DNA from: Flavobacterium tiangeerense
Lineage (GTDB): Bacteria > Bacteroidota > Bacteroidia > Flavobacteriales > Flavobacteriaceae
Assembly (NCBI RefSeq): GCF_007830355.1
Contig: NZ_VLKO01000007.1
Coordinates: 124,001 to 188,000, forward strand
DNA length: 64,000 nt
Direction: 5' to 3'
Below the pieces are notes generated by a model. The model saw only the letters and a list, made by a program, of their open reading frames with translations. It searched no databases and was not told where the DNA came from. This document shows, piece after piece, positions 17,935 through 26,830 of the stretch. The position numbers and the translations under genes are program-made. Within the stretch, counting starts at the first letter, position 1, and every line of letters begins with the position of its first letter.

Positions 17935-18406
17935 TTTCCATATCCTTAATTTTATCTCCTTCTATTACAAATCGCAGCATAGTGCGTACTTGATGAAAAC
18001 CACTTATACCAGCGGCTCCAGGATTAAGGTGCAAAAGATTCAATTTCTTATCAAACATAACTTTTAGGATATGAGAGTGTCCGCAAATAAATATTTTCGG
18101 AGGATTTACAAGTAGTTCTTCTCTAATACTAGCATTGTACTTCCCAGGATAACCACCAATATGTGTGATCCACACATCAACTCCTTCACACATAAATCGG
18201 TTGTGTAATGGAAATTCCATTCGAGCCTTTGCATCATCTATATTACCATAAACAGCACGCAAAGGTTTTACTTTTTGTAGCGCATCAGTAACAATCAGAT
18301 TACCTATATCGCCCGCATGCCACACTTCATCGGCTTGGTCCACATATTTTAAAATGGTATCGTCTATATGACTGTGCGTATCCGAAAGTAAAAGGATTTT
18401 TTTCAA
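17909..18406 (-). CDS. YfcE/MJ0936-type metallophosphoesterase
   Basis: A 165-residue calcineurin-like phosphodiesterase. Metal-binding motifs are in order: SDTHSH (Asp9, His11), GDIG, YGNID, THIGG and CGHSH. The frame is open upstream to 18610, but that extension covers a dispersed repeat and has no family similarity. The TTG at 18406, which starts MKKILLLSDTH, gives the normal family length. It probably hydrolyses phosphodiesters in vitro; the natural substrate is unknown. Its 3' end overlaps the kinase gene by 26 bases in convergent orientation without an obvious terminator. Confidence 0.88.
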   Translation of the reverse strand: MKKILLLSDTHSHIDDTILKYVDQADEVWHAGDIGNLIVTDALQKVKPLRAVYGNIDDAKARMEFPLHNRFMCEGVDVWITHIGGYPGKYNASIREELLVNPPKIFICGHSHILKVMFDKKLNLLHLNPGAAGISGFHQVRTMLRFVIEGDKIKDMEIIELGKRG

Positions 18407-18418
18407 TGTAAGTTTTTT

Positions 18419-18519
18419 TAGGAGCTTTTTCCAGCTATACGCTTTATTCCCGATCAAAAAAACTACGGCTAAAAAGCCTTGTTTTTTAAAATCGGGAGAT
18501 ACCGCTACTATCTGGGCTA
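18419..18519 (-). repeat. Dispersed flavobacterial-type intergenic repeat, copy A
   Basis: Read on the minus strand, this 101-bp element starts TAGCCCAGATAGTAGCGG and ends AGCTGGAAAAAGCTCCTA. It encloses an extended hairpin: TCCCGAT with ATCGGGA on the outside, and AGGCT with AGCC around a TTTT loop. The ends match those of the copies at 52178-52329 and 59073-59226. It fills most of the gap between the divergent phosphoesterase and truA genes. Confidence 0.7.
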
Positions 18520-18602
18520 GAAATTTTTGTAAAAATAGCCATTCTTGGTTCAATAATGAAATCGAATTCATTCTTAACAAACTTTGGCAGTTTGTCATTT
18601 CC

Positions 18603-18629
18603 TTGCACAAAAATTAATAAGTATCTTTG
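18603..18629 (+). promoter_or_regulatory. truA promoter
   Basis: TATCTTTG (18622-18629) fits TAnnTTTG. A TTG at 18603-18605 is 16 bases upstream, slightly short of the usual 17-23 spacing. The TTG start codon of truA follows 19 bases later. Confidence 0.5.
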
Positions 18630-18648
18630 TCGCATCAAAAAAAAACTG

Positions 18649-19392
18649 TTGAGATATTTCGTTAAATTTGCATATAATGGCACGCATTACCACGGATGGC
18701 AATTCCAGCCTAACGCAGCCTCTGTTCAAGAAACCATGAACAAAGCCTTTTCGGTATTGCTAAATACACCCCTAAATCTTATGGGTGCCGGAAGGACTGA
18801 TACAGGAGTTCACGCAAGAGAAATGTATGCTCATTTTGACATAGAAAAATCATTTGATAATACAAGTTTGATTCACAAACTCAACTCTTATTTACCCAAA
18901 GATATTGTAATTTATGACCTGATAGCAGTTCATGATGATGCTCACACTAGGTTTGATGCTACTAAAAGAACTTACGAATATCACATTCATACTTTTAAAG
19001 ATGTATTTTTACAAGATAAGAGTTGGTACTTTCATCAAACGTTGGATATTGAACTCATGAATCAAGCAGCACAAATACTGTTTGAACACACTGATTTTCA
19101 ATGTTTTTCTAAAGTAAACACTGATGTAAACACATTTGATTGTACGATTTATGAAGCGCATTGGGCACAAAAAGACAACAATTCGTTGGTTTTTACCGTT
19201 TCGGCAAATAGGTTTTTACGCAATATGGTGCGTGCCATTGTAGGAACGTTGATCAATGTAGGGTTGCATAAAATTACACTCGATGATTTTACAGCCATTA
19301 TTGCTAGTAAAAACAGAGATAAGGCCGGGATTTCGGTTCCAGCACATGGTTTGTATTTAACCAAAATAGAATACGATTACATTACACAATAG
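18649..19392 (+). CDS. truA: tRNA pseudouridine(38-40) synthase TruA
   Basis: It isomerises uridines 38-40 in the anticodon arm of tRNAs. The 247-residue protein begins at TTG (LRYFVKFAYNGTHYHGWQFQ), the family start. The catalytic motif AGRTDTGVHA carries the essential Asp, and the C-terminal RNA-binding part has FLRNMVRAIVGTL. The frame is open to an ATG at 18556, but that would run through the promoter box at 18622-18629. No better ATG lies near the family start. Downstream, the stop codon itself forms the beginning of a candidate repeat. Confidence 0.95.
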   Translation: MRYFVKFAYNGTHYHGWQFQPNAASVQETMNKAFSVLLNTPLNLMGAGRTDTGVHAREMYAHFDIEKSFDNTSLIHKLNSYLPKDIVIYDLIAVHDDAHTRFDATKRTYEYHIHTFKDVFLQDKSWYFHQTLDIELMNQAAQILFEHTDFQCFSKVNTDVNTFDCTIYEAHWAQKDNNSLVFTVSANRFLRNMVRAIVGTLINVGLHKITLDDFTAIIASKNRDKAGISVPAHGLYLTKIEYDYITQ

Positions 19393-19500
19393 CCCTGATT
19401 ACTTCACTCAACTTTTATTTTCGTAGGAGTTCAGTGAATTACATTTGTAACGAATAGCAGACAAGAGCAAAGCGAATTGACGAAGTAAACAGCTCCAAAA
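19390..19500 (+). repeat. Possible degenerate copy D of the dispersed repeat
   Basis: The segment starts TAGCCCTGATTACTTC at the truA stop codon and ends AACAGCTCCAAAAAA, similar to the ends of copy A. It contains an imperfect hairpin (19403-19412 with 19429-19438, one mismatch). A TACATTTG box (19440-19447) inside it could act as the promoter of the ABC exporter gene. The match to the family is limited to the ends. Confidence 0.35.
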
Positions 19501-19506
19501 AATAAT

Positions 19507-21261
19507 ATGAAAGCAAAAGCATTTGATACTAGATTATTCAAGCGTATATTAAAATTTACAAAACCCTATCAATGGCGTTTTAATGGAGTGGTTATTTTTG
19601 CCATTTCATTGTCAATATTTGCAGCGTTACGCCCGTATTTATTGAAACAAACCGTTGATGGTTATATTGCTACACAAGATCAAAAAGGATTATTGATGTA
19701 TGTAATCTTAATGGGGATTGTGCTTTTATTAGAAGTGTTTTCACAATTTTACTTTGTCTTTTGGGCCAACTGGTTGGGTCAAGACATTGTAAAAGACATT
19801 CGTACCAAACTGTTTCAGCACATTTTGAGTTTTAGAATGAAATATTTTGACCACGTTCCTGTGGGGCAATTGGTGACTCGTTCGGTTTCTGATATCGAAT
19901 CTATTGCTAGAATTTTTAGTCAAGGTTTGTTCATGATAATTAGTGACTTGATGAAAATGGTTGTGGTGCTCGGTTTTATGTTTTACATGAACTGGACCCT
20001 AACTTGGATTGTTATTGTCGCCATGCCTATCCTGGTTTTTGTTACGAGGATATTCCAAAAGAAAATGCAAGTTGCTTTTGAGGAAGTGCGTACTCAAATT
20101 GCCAATATGAATTCCTTTGTACAAGAGCGTGTCACGGGCATGAAGATTGTTCAACTCTTTAATAGGGAAAATATTGAGTCAGAAAAGTTCAAAGAGATAA
20201 ATGACAAGCACAAGAAAGCGTGGATAAAAACCATTTTATACAACTCTATCTTCTTCCCTATTGCAGATATTATTTCGTCATTGACACTTAGTTTTATTGT
20301 GCTTTACGGCGGAATCAAAATATTAAACGGAGACAATTTCACTACTTTTGGAGATTTATTTTCATACACCATGTTTATTGGAATGTTGTTCAATCCACTA
20401 AGACAAATAGCTGATAAATTCAATGAGATGCAACTGGGAATGATTGCGGCTAATCGTGTTTTTGATATTTTGGACACCCAAGATCAAATACAAGATACAG
20501 GTACTCTTGAGGCACCAATTTTTAAAGGAAATATTGAATTTAATAAAGTTCGTTTTGGTTATATTCTTGATGAAGAAGTAATAAAAGGAATTGATTTAGA
20601 AGTAAACGCTGGACAAACAATTGCCATTGTAGGTTCTACAGGTGCAGGAAAATCTACTATTATCAATTTACTGAATCGTTTTTACGAAATCAATAGCGGC
20701 TCCATATATATTGATAATCAAAATATTGAAAATTATACTTTAGGTTCTTTACGAAAGCAAATTGCGGTAGTATTGCAGGATGTTTTCCTTTTTGCTGATA
20801 CTATTTTTAATAATATCACCTTAAATAATCCTGAAATTGATCGCGACCAAGTATTGGCTGCAGCCAAAAAAATTGGAGTGCATGAATTTATAATGAGCTT
20901 GCCTGATAATTATAACTTTGATGTCAAGGAACGCGGAGTAATGCTATCCTCTGGTCAGCGCCAATTAATTGCATTCTTGAGAGCTTATGTGAGTAACCCA
21001 AGTATTTTAATTCTTGACGAAGCCACGTCTTCTATAGATACCTACTCTGAAGAATTGATTCAACGTGCTACCGAAACCATTACTAAAGGCCGAACCTCTA
21101 TTGTTATTGCACACCGATTAGCCACGATTGTAAACGCAGACAAAATCGTAGTTATGGATAAAGGACTAATCGTTGAACAAGGTACACATCAAGAACTAAT
21201 TAATCGTGAAAGTGGTTTTTATAAGAATTTGTATGACTCTCAGTTTTCAGTGGCGAATTGA
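19507..21261 (+). CDS. ABC exporter, fused permease-ATPase (MsbA/MdlB type)
   Basis: A 584-residue half-transporter that works as a dimer in the inner membrane. The six-helix type I exporter domain (about 20-320) is followed by the ATPase with Walker A GSTGAGKST (near 376-384), the Q-loop in LRKQIAVVLQDVFLF, signature LSSGQRQ (about 480) and Walker B ILILDEATSSID (about 501). The H-loop is IVIAHRLATI. It exports lipids, peptides or drugs; the substrate is not clear, although homologues in Bacteroidota are often annotated as lipid A or multidrug exporters. It lies between truA and a lipoprotein gene 58 bases downstream. Confidence 0.93.
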   Translation: MKAKAFDTRLFKRILKFTKPYQWRFNGVVIFAISLSIFAALRPYLLKQTVDGYIATQDQKGLLMYVILMGIVLLLEVFSQFYFVFWANWLGQDIVKDIRTKLFQHILSFRMKYFDHVPVGQLVTRSVSDIESIARIFSQGLFMIISDLMKMVVVLGFMFYMNWTLTWIVIVAMPILVFVTRIFQKKMQVAFEEVRTQIANMNSFVQERVTGMKIVQLFNRENIESEKFKEINDKHKKAWIKTILYNSIFFPIADIISSLTLSFIVLYGGIKILNGDNFTTFGDLFSYTMFIGMLFNPLRQIADKFNEMQLGMIAANRVFDILDTQDQIQDTGTLEAPIFKGNIEFNKVRFGYILDEEVIKGIDLEVNAGQTIAIVGSTGAGKSTIINLLNRFYEINSGSIYIDNQNIENYTLGSLRKQIAVVLQDVFLFADTIFNNITLNNPEIDRDQVLAAAKKIGVHEFIMSLPDNYNFDVKERGVMLSSGQRQLIAFLRAYVSNPSILILDEATSSIDTYSEELIQRATETITKGRTSIVIAHRLATIVNADKIVVMDKGLIVEQGTHQELINRESGFYKNLYDSQFSVAN

Positions 21262-21319
21262 TTCAAATAAAAAACTTACATTTACTTGCAGTTATTGTTC
21301 CACTTAACCCAATAACCCA

Positions 21320-21862
21320 TTGAAAAAACTTGGACTTGGTTTCATGATGCTATTATTCTATTCGTGCATCCCATTGCGAATTGCGCCAAATATTGAGGGT
21401 GATAAAATTGTACAAGCCAAAAAATTCAAAAAAGACCTTCCAAATTGCTACGGATTTGTCTTTGAAGACAAAAAAAAGGCTGATGAATTTTACAACTTTA
21501 TCAATACCAAATACAATTTAAAACACAGCAATGTAGATTCAAACGTTCCCATTATTATTGACAACAAGACTTTTTATATGTCTTTTTTTGAAAGAGAAAG
21601 AGTGACAAAAACGCTGAATTTAATTCCAATTGCCGTTGATACCGGTATACAAAGCAAAGGGAATGATCCGATCTTCGAGGACAATTATACTTCTAGAAAT
21701 GGTTTTTGGTACATCATTATTTCGGTTAGGGATAAAGAAATCAAGGACTGTCTCGACCCAAATTATCCCGAACTAGCAATTGTTACCAACCATTTAAAAA
21801 AGCTTAGAGATGAGTATTTTTCGACCACAAATTATGTTGAAGCCTATTTAAAAATGAAATGA
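21320..21862 (+). CDS. Putative lipoprotein of unknown function
   Basis: I do not recognise the family. The 180-residue product starts with a short lipoprotein signal peptide, KKLGLGFMMLLFYSC, with the lipid-carrying Cys at position 16. The mature part contains CYGFVFEDKKKADEFYNFINTKY and a C-terminal helical stretch. The start codon is TTG followed by AAA AAA; no ATG fits the signal peptide. It may be co-transcribed with the ABC exporter 58 bases upstream, which would be compatible with an envelope role, but that is inference only. Confidence 0.7.
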   Translation: MKKLGLGFMMLLFYSCIPLRIAPNIEGDKIVQAKKFKKDLPNCYGFVFEDKKKADEFYNFINTKYNLKHSNVDSNVPIIIDNKTFYMSFFERERVTKTLNLIPIAVDTGIQSKGNDPIFEDNYTSRNGFWYIIISVRDKEIKDCLDPNYPELAIVTNHLKKLRDEYFSTTNYVEAYLKMK

Positions 21863-21929
21863 TTCAGCTGGTGCAAACACCATTGCTAATAAACTTATAA
21901 AACGGTTAATTTTTTTTAAAATAAATCCT

Positions 21930-21937
21930 TAATTTTG
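21930..21937 (+). promoter_or_regulatory. -7 promoter box of lpdA
   Basis: TAATTTTG fits TAnnTTTG and lies 87 bases before the lpdA ATG. It also falls at the start of a longer open frame, which argues against an upstream start. Confidence 0.4.
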
Positions 21938-22024
21938 CTATCCGAAAAGCGATTCAAACAAGTCGTAAATGAAAATAGTAGAAATACTGCTTTCTTATCA
22001 ATAAAAAAACAAAAAAACTTTACA

Positions 22025-23413
22025 ATGAAATACGATATTATAGTTTTAGGAAGTGGTCCTGGTGGTTATGTTACTGCAATTAGAGCATCTCAATTGGGCT
22101 TTAAAGTAGCCGTAATAGAAAAAGAGAACTTAGGTGGTGTATGCTTGAACTGGGGATGTATCCCAACAAAAGCCTTACTTAAATCGGCTCAAGTTTTTGA
22201 TTATTTAAAACATGCTTCGGATTACGGATTAACGGTATCCTCATTTGATAAAGATTTCCCAGCTGTTGTACAACGCAGCCGATCAGTAGCAGATGGAATG
22301 AGCAAAGGTGTTCAATTCTTAATGAAGAAAAATAAAATTGACGTTATTGATGGTTTTGGAAAACTAAAACCAGGCAAAAAAGTTGATGTTACTGACAAAG
22401 AAAATAAAGTTACAGAATACAGTGCAGATCATATTATTATCGCTACTGGAGCTCGCTCTCGTGAATTACCTAACTTGCCTCAAGATGGTGTAAAAGTAAT
22501 TGGTTACAGACAAGCCATGACATTGCCAACACAACCTAAATCGATGATCATTGTAGGTTCTGGAGCAATTGGAGTTGAGTTTGCTCATTTCTATAACGCA
22601 ATGGGAACAGATGTAACTATTGTTGAATTTATGCCAAACATTGTTCCTGTTGAAGACGAAGACATTTCTAAACAAATGGAACGTTCTATGAAAAAAGCAG
22701 GTGTAAAAATCATGACAAACTCTTCTGTAGAACGCATTGATACCACTGGTACTGGTGTAAAAGCATTTGTGAAAACAGCTAAAGGAGAAGAAGTTCTTGA
22801 AGCTGATATTTTACTTTCAGCAGTTGGAATCAAAACCAACATTGAAAACATTGGACTAGAAGAAGTAGGAATTGCAACTGATAGAGATAAAATTTTAGTT
22901 GACGCTTTCAATGCAACCAATATTCCAGGTTACTACGCCATTGGTGATGTAACTCCTGGTCAAGCATTGGCGCACGTTGCATCTGCTGAAGGAATTAACT
23001 GTGTAGAAAAAATTGCAGGACTTCACGTAGAGCCTATTGATTACGGAAACGTACCAGGTTGTACCTATGCAACTCCAGAAATTGCATCTGTTGGATTAAC
23101 AGAAAAACAAGCTAAAGAAAAAGGATACGAATTAAAAATTGGTAAATTTCCATTCTCAGCATCAGGTAAAGCAAAAGCTTCTGGAACACCAGATGGTTTT
23201 GTAAAAGTAATTTTTGATGCTAAATACGGCGAATGGTTAGGATGCCACATGATTGGTGCTGGTGTTACTGATATGATTGCTGAGGCAGTTGTAGCTCGTA
23301 AACTAGAAACTACTGGACATGAAATATTAAAAGCCATTCACCCACACCCTACTATGAGTGAGGCAGTAATGGAAGCTGTTGCTGATGCTTACGGTGAGGT
23401 TATTCACTTGTAA
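22025..23413 (+). CDS. lpdA: Dihydrolipoyl dehydrogenase (E3)
   Basis: Flavoprotein disulfide reductase that reoxidises lipoamide in 2-oxoacid dehydrogenase complexes and the glycine cleavage system. The 462 residues include the FAD site IVLGSGPGGYVTAI, the redox pair Cys40/Cys45 in GGVCLNWGCIPTK, the NAD site IIVGSGAIGVEFA and the active-site His-Glu dyad in HPHPTMSEAVME. The frame is open to 21935, but MKYDIIVLGSG at 22025 is the family start and the promoter box lies upstream. No E1 or E2 gene is adjacent, so the enzyme is encoded apart from its complexes. Confidence 0.96.
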   Translation: MKYDIIVLGSGPGGYVTAIRASQLGFKVAVIEKENLGGVCLNWGCIPTKALLKSAQVFDYLKHASDYGLTVSSFDKDFPAVVQRSRSVADGMSKGVQFLMKKNKIDVIDGFGKLKPGKKVDVTDKENKVTEYSADHIIIATGARSRELPNLPQDGVKVIGYRQAMTLPTQPKSMIIVGSGAIGVEFAHFYNAMGTDVTIVEFMPNIVPVEDEDISKQMERSMKKAGVKIMTNSSVERIDTTGTGVKAFVKTAKGEEVLEADILLSAVGIKTNIENIGLEEVGIATDRDKILVDAFNATNIPGYYAIGDVTPGQALAHVASAEGINCVEKIAGLHVEPIDYGNVPGCTYATPEIASVGLTEKQAKEKGYELKIGKFPFSASGKAKASGTPDGFVKVIFDAKYGEWLGCHMIGAGVTDMIAEAVVARKLETTGHEILKAIHPHPTMSEAVMEAVADAYGEVIHL

Positions 23414-23434
23414 GATAAAACTCTTTGAATTCAT

Positions 23435-23472
23435 AAAATCCGATTGGCTCGTTTGCCAATCGGATTTTTTTT
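23435..23472 (+). terminator. Strong terminator of lpdA
   Basis: A perfect 14-bp stem, AAAATCCGATTGGC (23435-23448) with GCCAATCGGATTTT (23455-23468), loop TCGTTT, is followed by more T residues. Confidence 0.9.
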
Positions 23473-23566
23473 GCTTCAATGCACACAGAAATACACTAAT
23501 TTGTATATTTTTTGTACATTAACAATTATTTACAAAACGTACCCTACTTTCTAAACAAATCTCCTA

Positions 23567-23574
23567 TATCTTTG
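23567..23574 (+). promoter_or_regulatory. -7 promoter box of cysE-cysK
   Basis: TATCTTTG (TAnnTTTG) ends 45 bases before the ATG at 23620. No obvious operator repeat or riboswitch lies in the leader. Confidence 0.5.
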
Positions 23575-23619
23575 TAAAACGTGGGCAGGACCACATTATT
23601 TAGAACTTATTTTATAAAA

Positions 23620-24456
23620 ATGACACCTGAAAACAAACGATTTTCTTCACTTTTAAGCGAAAACCAAAATAATAATTGGGTACGAGCAATTGATTCCTCT
23701 AAAATTGTCAATTGGATTGATGACTTATTCAAAATTTTATTCCCTGAAAAAGCCTTAGAGACCATTCAAATAGAAGTACTTTTAAATCAAAACAAAGCCG
23801 ATTTTATTAGTATTTTATCCGAAATTGTAAAGAACAAACCAACAGAGGTGATACTTGATGATGCCGAAGCGTTTTATACTTCTTTACCACATTTATACGC
23901 TAACATGCAGCAAGATGCTCAAGCCATTCTTGACACAGATCCAGCTGCTGATTGCATTCAGGAAATCATTAATTCCTACCCAGGTTTTTTTGCAATTGAA
24001 GTATATCGTATAGCGAATGCCATCGCAACAAGAACCCCTTGCCTACTGCCCCGAATTTTAACGGAGTATGCACACAGTAAAACAGGAGTAGATATCCATC
24101 CCAATGCTACAATTGGAGTTCCGTTTATAATTGATCATGGAACAGGAATAGTAATTGGTGAAACCACAGTGATAGGAAAACATGTGAGTGTTTACCAAGG
24201 TGTAACTCTAGGAGCTTTGCAAGTAGAAAAAAGCATGCAAGAAAAAAAACGACACCCTACTGTTGAAGATCATGTTATCATTTATGCTAATGCCACCATT
24301 TTAGGTGGTAGTACAATAATTGGTAATCACAGTATTATTGGTGGAAATACGTTTATAACCAAAAGTGTTAATCCGTATTCATTTGTCATGCAGTCTAATA
24401 AAAACACAGTTTTAAATCAACTAGAAACAAAAGATATTAATTTTTTCTCTATATAA
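23620..24456 (+). CDS. cysE: Serine O-acetyltransferase
   Basis: First committed step of cysteine synthesis: it acetylates L-serine with acetyl-CoA. The 278-residue protein has an N-terminal helical domain and a C-terminal left-handed beta-helix of hexapeptide repeats (IHPNATIGVPFIIDHGTGIVIGETTVIG). The active-site DHGTG and the VYQGVTLGA segment are intact. The GTG at 23581 would add 13 residues with no family support, so ATG 23620 is chosen. It is three bases from the cysK start, forming a two-gene cysteine operon; CysE and CysK form a complex in many bacteria. Confidence 0.93.
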   Translation: MTPENKRFSSLLSENQNNNWVRAIDSSKIVNWIDDLFKILFPEKALETIQIEVLLNQNKADFISILSEIVKNKPTEVILDDAEAFYTSLPHLYANMQQDAQAILDTDPAADCIQEIINSYPGFFAIEVYRIANAIATRTPCLLPRILTEYAHSKTGVDIHPNATIGVPFIIDHGTGIVIGETTVIGKHVSVYQGVTLGALQVEKSMQEKKRHPTVEDHVIIYANATILGGSTIIGNHSIIGGNTFITKSVNPYSFVMQSNKNTVLNQLETKDINFFSI

Positions 24457-24459
24457 GTT

Positions 24460-25377
24460 ATGACAAAATTCAACAACATACTCGACACAATTGGCAATAC
24501 ACCACATGTAAAAATCAATCGTTTGTTTGGCAACAACCATAATATTTACATTAAACTAGAACGCGCTAATCCTGGTGCAAGCATCAAGGATAGAATTGCA
24601 CTTGCCATGATTGAAGATGCCGAAGAAAAAGGGTTACTCAAAGCAGGTGGAACCATTATTGAGGCCACATCTGGTAATACTGGAATTGGTCTTGCCATGG
24701 TTGCAGCTGTAAAAGGGTACAAATTAGTATTGGTAATGCCAGAATCGATGTCAATTGAAAGACGCAGACTCATGAGCTTGTACGGTGCTGAGTTTGTACT
24801 TACACCCCGAGAAAAAGGAATGAAAGGAGCACTAGAAAAAGCACAAGAACTAGTTGCTGAATCTCCTAATGCTTGGTCTCCACTTCAGTTTGAAAATCCG
24901 GCTAATATTGAAATTCATAAAAAAACTACTGCACAAGAAATTATAAAAGCATTCCCAGAAGGCTTGGATTACTTAATTACCGGAGTAGGAACGGGTGGTC
25001 ATATTACAGGTTGTGCCGAAATACTAAAACAGCATTTCCCAAACCTTAAAGTTTATGCAGTAGAGCCAGAAGCTTCTCCTGTAATTAGTGGTGGCGCTCC
25101 TGCTCCTCACCCTATTCAAGGGATAGGTGCTGGATTTATCCCTAAAAATCTTCATACTGATTTATTGGATGGTACAATTCAAGTTAGTAAAGATGAAGCA
25201 TTTTTATATGCACAAAGAGCCGCAAAAGAAGAAGGAATGTTTATAGGAATATCATCAGGAGCATCACTGGCGGCAGTAGCCAAAAAACTTCCTGAAATTC
25301 CTGAAAATGCAAATGTATTAACTTTTTGTTACGACACAGGAGAACATTACTTAAGCATTGAAGGCTTATTTGTTTAA
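24460..25377 (+). CDS. cysK: Cysteine synthase, CysK type (O-acetylserine sulfhydrylase)
   Basis: A PLP enzyme making L-cysteine from O-acetylserine and sulfide. It has 305 residues with the PLP lysine Lys43 in [10 protein letters not shown], the substrate loop TSGNTG and the phosphate-binding loop [10 protein letters not shown]. The family start [13 protein letters not shown] is near the N-terminus. It is immediately downstream of cysE and ends in a terminator. A second paralogue of the CysM type lies at 35687-36574, so the window encodes two distinct O-acetylserine-dependent synthases. Assignment to the CysK branch rests on the MSIERRRLM and [11 protein letters not shown] segments. Confidence 0.93.
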   Translation: MTKFNNILDTIGNTPHVKINRLFGNNHNIYIKLERANPGASIKDRIALAMIEDAEEKGLLKAGGTIIEATSGNTGIGLAMVAAVKGYKLVLVMPESMSIERRRLMSLYGAEFVLTPREKGMKGALEKAQELVAESPNAWSPLQFENPANIEIHKKTTAQEIIKAFPEGLDYLITGVGTGGHITGCAEILKQHFPNLKVYAVEPEASPVISGGAPAPHPIQGIGAGFIPKNLHTDLLDGTIQVSKDEAFLYAQRAAKEEGMFIGISSGASLAAVAKKLPEIPENANVLTFCYDTGEHYLSIEGLFV

Positions 25378-25389
25378 ATAAATTTCTAG

Positions 25390-25420
25390 AAACCGATTTA
25401 CAATTGTAAGTCGGTTTTTT
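25390..25420 (+). terminator. Terminator of cysE-cysK
   Basis: AAACCGA (25390-25396) pairs with TCGGTTT (25411-25417), with TTACAATTGTAA between them extending the stem. A T-run follows. Confidence 0.85.
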
Positions 25421-25568
25421 TATTCTAGTTTATAAAATTAAATTGTTAAAATTAACATTAAATACGCTTATTTCATACCTAAATTCGAATTTTAAAAGAT
25501 TTTAAACTGACAAAACAAGAAATAATTAAACCTTTTTAAAAATATGAAGTCATAGAAAAAAAACTATT

Positions 25569-26636
25569 ATGAAAAATTTTATTTTAATACTATGTATTGT
25601 ATTAGTAAGCAGCTGTAGCAATAATAATGAGGAAGTAGAACTAAATCCCACAACTGAAATGTATTTCCCATCAAATTCAAATAGCAACTGGGAAACCACA
25701 TCAAGTGCAAGTTTAGGTTGGAATCAAAGTGCAATACAACCATTAAAAGATTTTTTAATCCAAAAAAATACAAAATCCTTTCTAATTCTTGTTAACGGCA
25801 GAATAGTAATGGAGGAATATTTTAACGGACACACAGCAACAGATACATGGGAATGGAATAGCGCAGGTAAAACACTTGTAGCAACTACAACCGGAATAGC
25901 AGTGCAAGAAGGACTAGTAAACTTGAACACAAAAGTATCTAATTACCTGGGTACAGAATGGACTAGTATGCCATTACCTAAAGAAGATCTTATCCAAGTT
26001 CGTAATTTATTGACCATGACTGCAGGAAATGATGACAGTAAACAATTCATGATAAAATCAAATATAACCTACATTGCTGATGCCAATACTCGATGGGCTT
26101 ATAGTAATGTTTTTCAGAAATTAACTGATGTGATTGCAAAAGCTAGCAATAAACCATTTGAAAATTATTTTAATGAAAAATTAAAAAATAAAATTGGCAT
26201 GGATGGCTTTTGGAATTTTGGAGCTATTTTCACAATATACCATAGTACAACAAAAAGCATGGCGCGATTTGGACTATTAGCATTAAATAAAGGAAAATGG
26301 AATAATGAAACAATTGTAAACGAATCCTTTTTTAACGAGAGTGTAAATACGTCTCAAAATATTAATCCATCTTACGGCTACCTATGGTGGTTGAACGGTA
26401 AATCGAGTGCAATGATACCAGGTGAGCAAACCGTATTTCAAGGCTCACTTGTGCCTAATGCACCTGCTGATATGTATGCAGCAATGGGAGCCAGCGATCA
26501 AAGAATTTATGTTATCCCGAGTAAGAAAATGGTAATTGTTAGAATGGGAAATGCTTCTGACCCATCAAACCCTAACTTTGCAGTTTCTGGTTTTGACAAT
26601 GCCCTTTGGAGTAAAATAAATGCTGTTATCAAATAA
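25569..26636 (+). CDS. Serine hydrolase lipoprotein (class C beta-lactamase-like)
   Basis: A 355-residue lipoprotein of the beta-lactamase/penicillin-binding-protein-like serine hydrolase family. The lipobox places the lipidated Cys at 16 (VLVSSC), and an acidic Asn-rich linker follows. The active-site motifs are SxxK at Ser98-Lys101 (NSAGKTLVA) and YxN at Tyr178-Asn180 (WAYSNVF). The third motif is less canonical. Such proteins include esterases, D-amino-peptide hydrolases and carboxypeptidases rather than true antibiotic-inactivating enzymes; the substrate is unknown. It is a lone gene, with about 190 bp of gene-free DNA on each side. Confidence 0.85.
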   Translation: MKNFILILCIVLVSSCSNNNEEVELNPTTEMYFPSNSNSNWETTSSASLGWNQSAIQPLKDFLIQKNTKSFLILVNGRIVMEEYFNGHTATDTWEWNSAGKTLVATTTGIAVQEGLVNLNTKVSNYLGTEWTSMPLPKEDLIQVRNLLTMTAGNDDSKQFMIKSNITYIADANTRWAYSNVFQKLTDVIAKASNKPFENYFNEKLKNKIGMDGFWNFGAIFTIYHSTTKSMARFGLLALNKGKWNNETIVNESFFNESVNTSQNINPSYGYLWWLNGKSSAMIPGEQTVFQGSLVPNAPADMYAAMGASDQRIYVIPSKKMVIVRMGNASDPSNPNFAVSGFDNALWSKINAVIK

Positions 26637-26788
26637 ATAGAATTATTATTACAGAAAATAAAAGTGTTTTACAATTTCAAAAATTATTACTTTAAATTCA
26701 AAACTGATTGGCTAAACTCTTGAAAACCATCTGCTTTTAATTTTGTTTAATTTTTTGTTAAATATATTAAACAAATGCATTAAATGCC

Positions 26789-26796
26789 TATATTTG
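26789..26796 (+). promoter_or_regulatory. -7 promoter box of the fasciclin gene
   Basis: TATATTTG (TAnnTTTG) ends 34 bases before the ATG. A TTTTTTG tract near 26751-26757 is too far upstream for a standard -33 element. Confidence 0.5.
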
Positions 26797-26830
26797 AATA
26801 TCTTAATTTAATTAAACTAAAATATTTAAA

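Noticed and set aside
18407..18610. N-terminal extension of the phosphoesterase reading through the repeat
   Set aside because: The extra 68 residues coincide with repeat copy A and the truA promoter; family length agrees with TTG 18406.
18556..18648. N-terminal extension of TruA from ATG 18556
   Set aside because: It overlaps the promoter box at 18622-18629 and lacks family similarity.
21935..22024. N-terminal extension of lipoamide dehydrogenase
   Set aside because: The FAD-binding fold starts at MKYDIIVLG (22025), and the extension covers the promoter box.
25569..26636. Calling the serine hydrolase an antibiotic-inactivating beta-lactamase
   Set aside because: Only the SxxK and YxN motifs fit; the protein is a lipoprotein of a broad hydrolase family, and resistance cannot be inferred.
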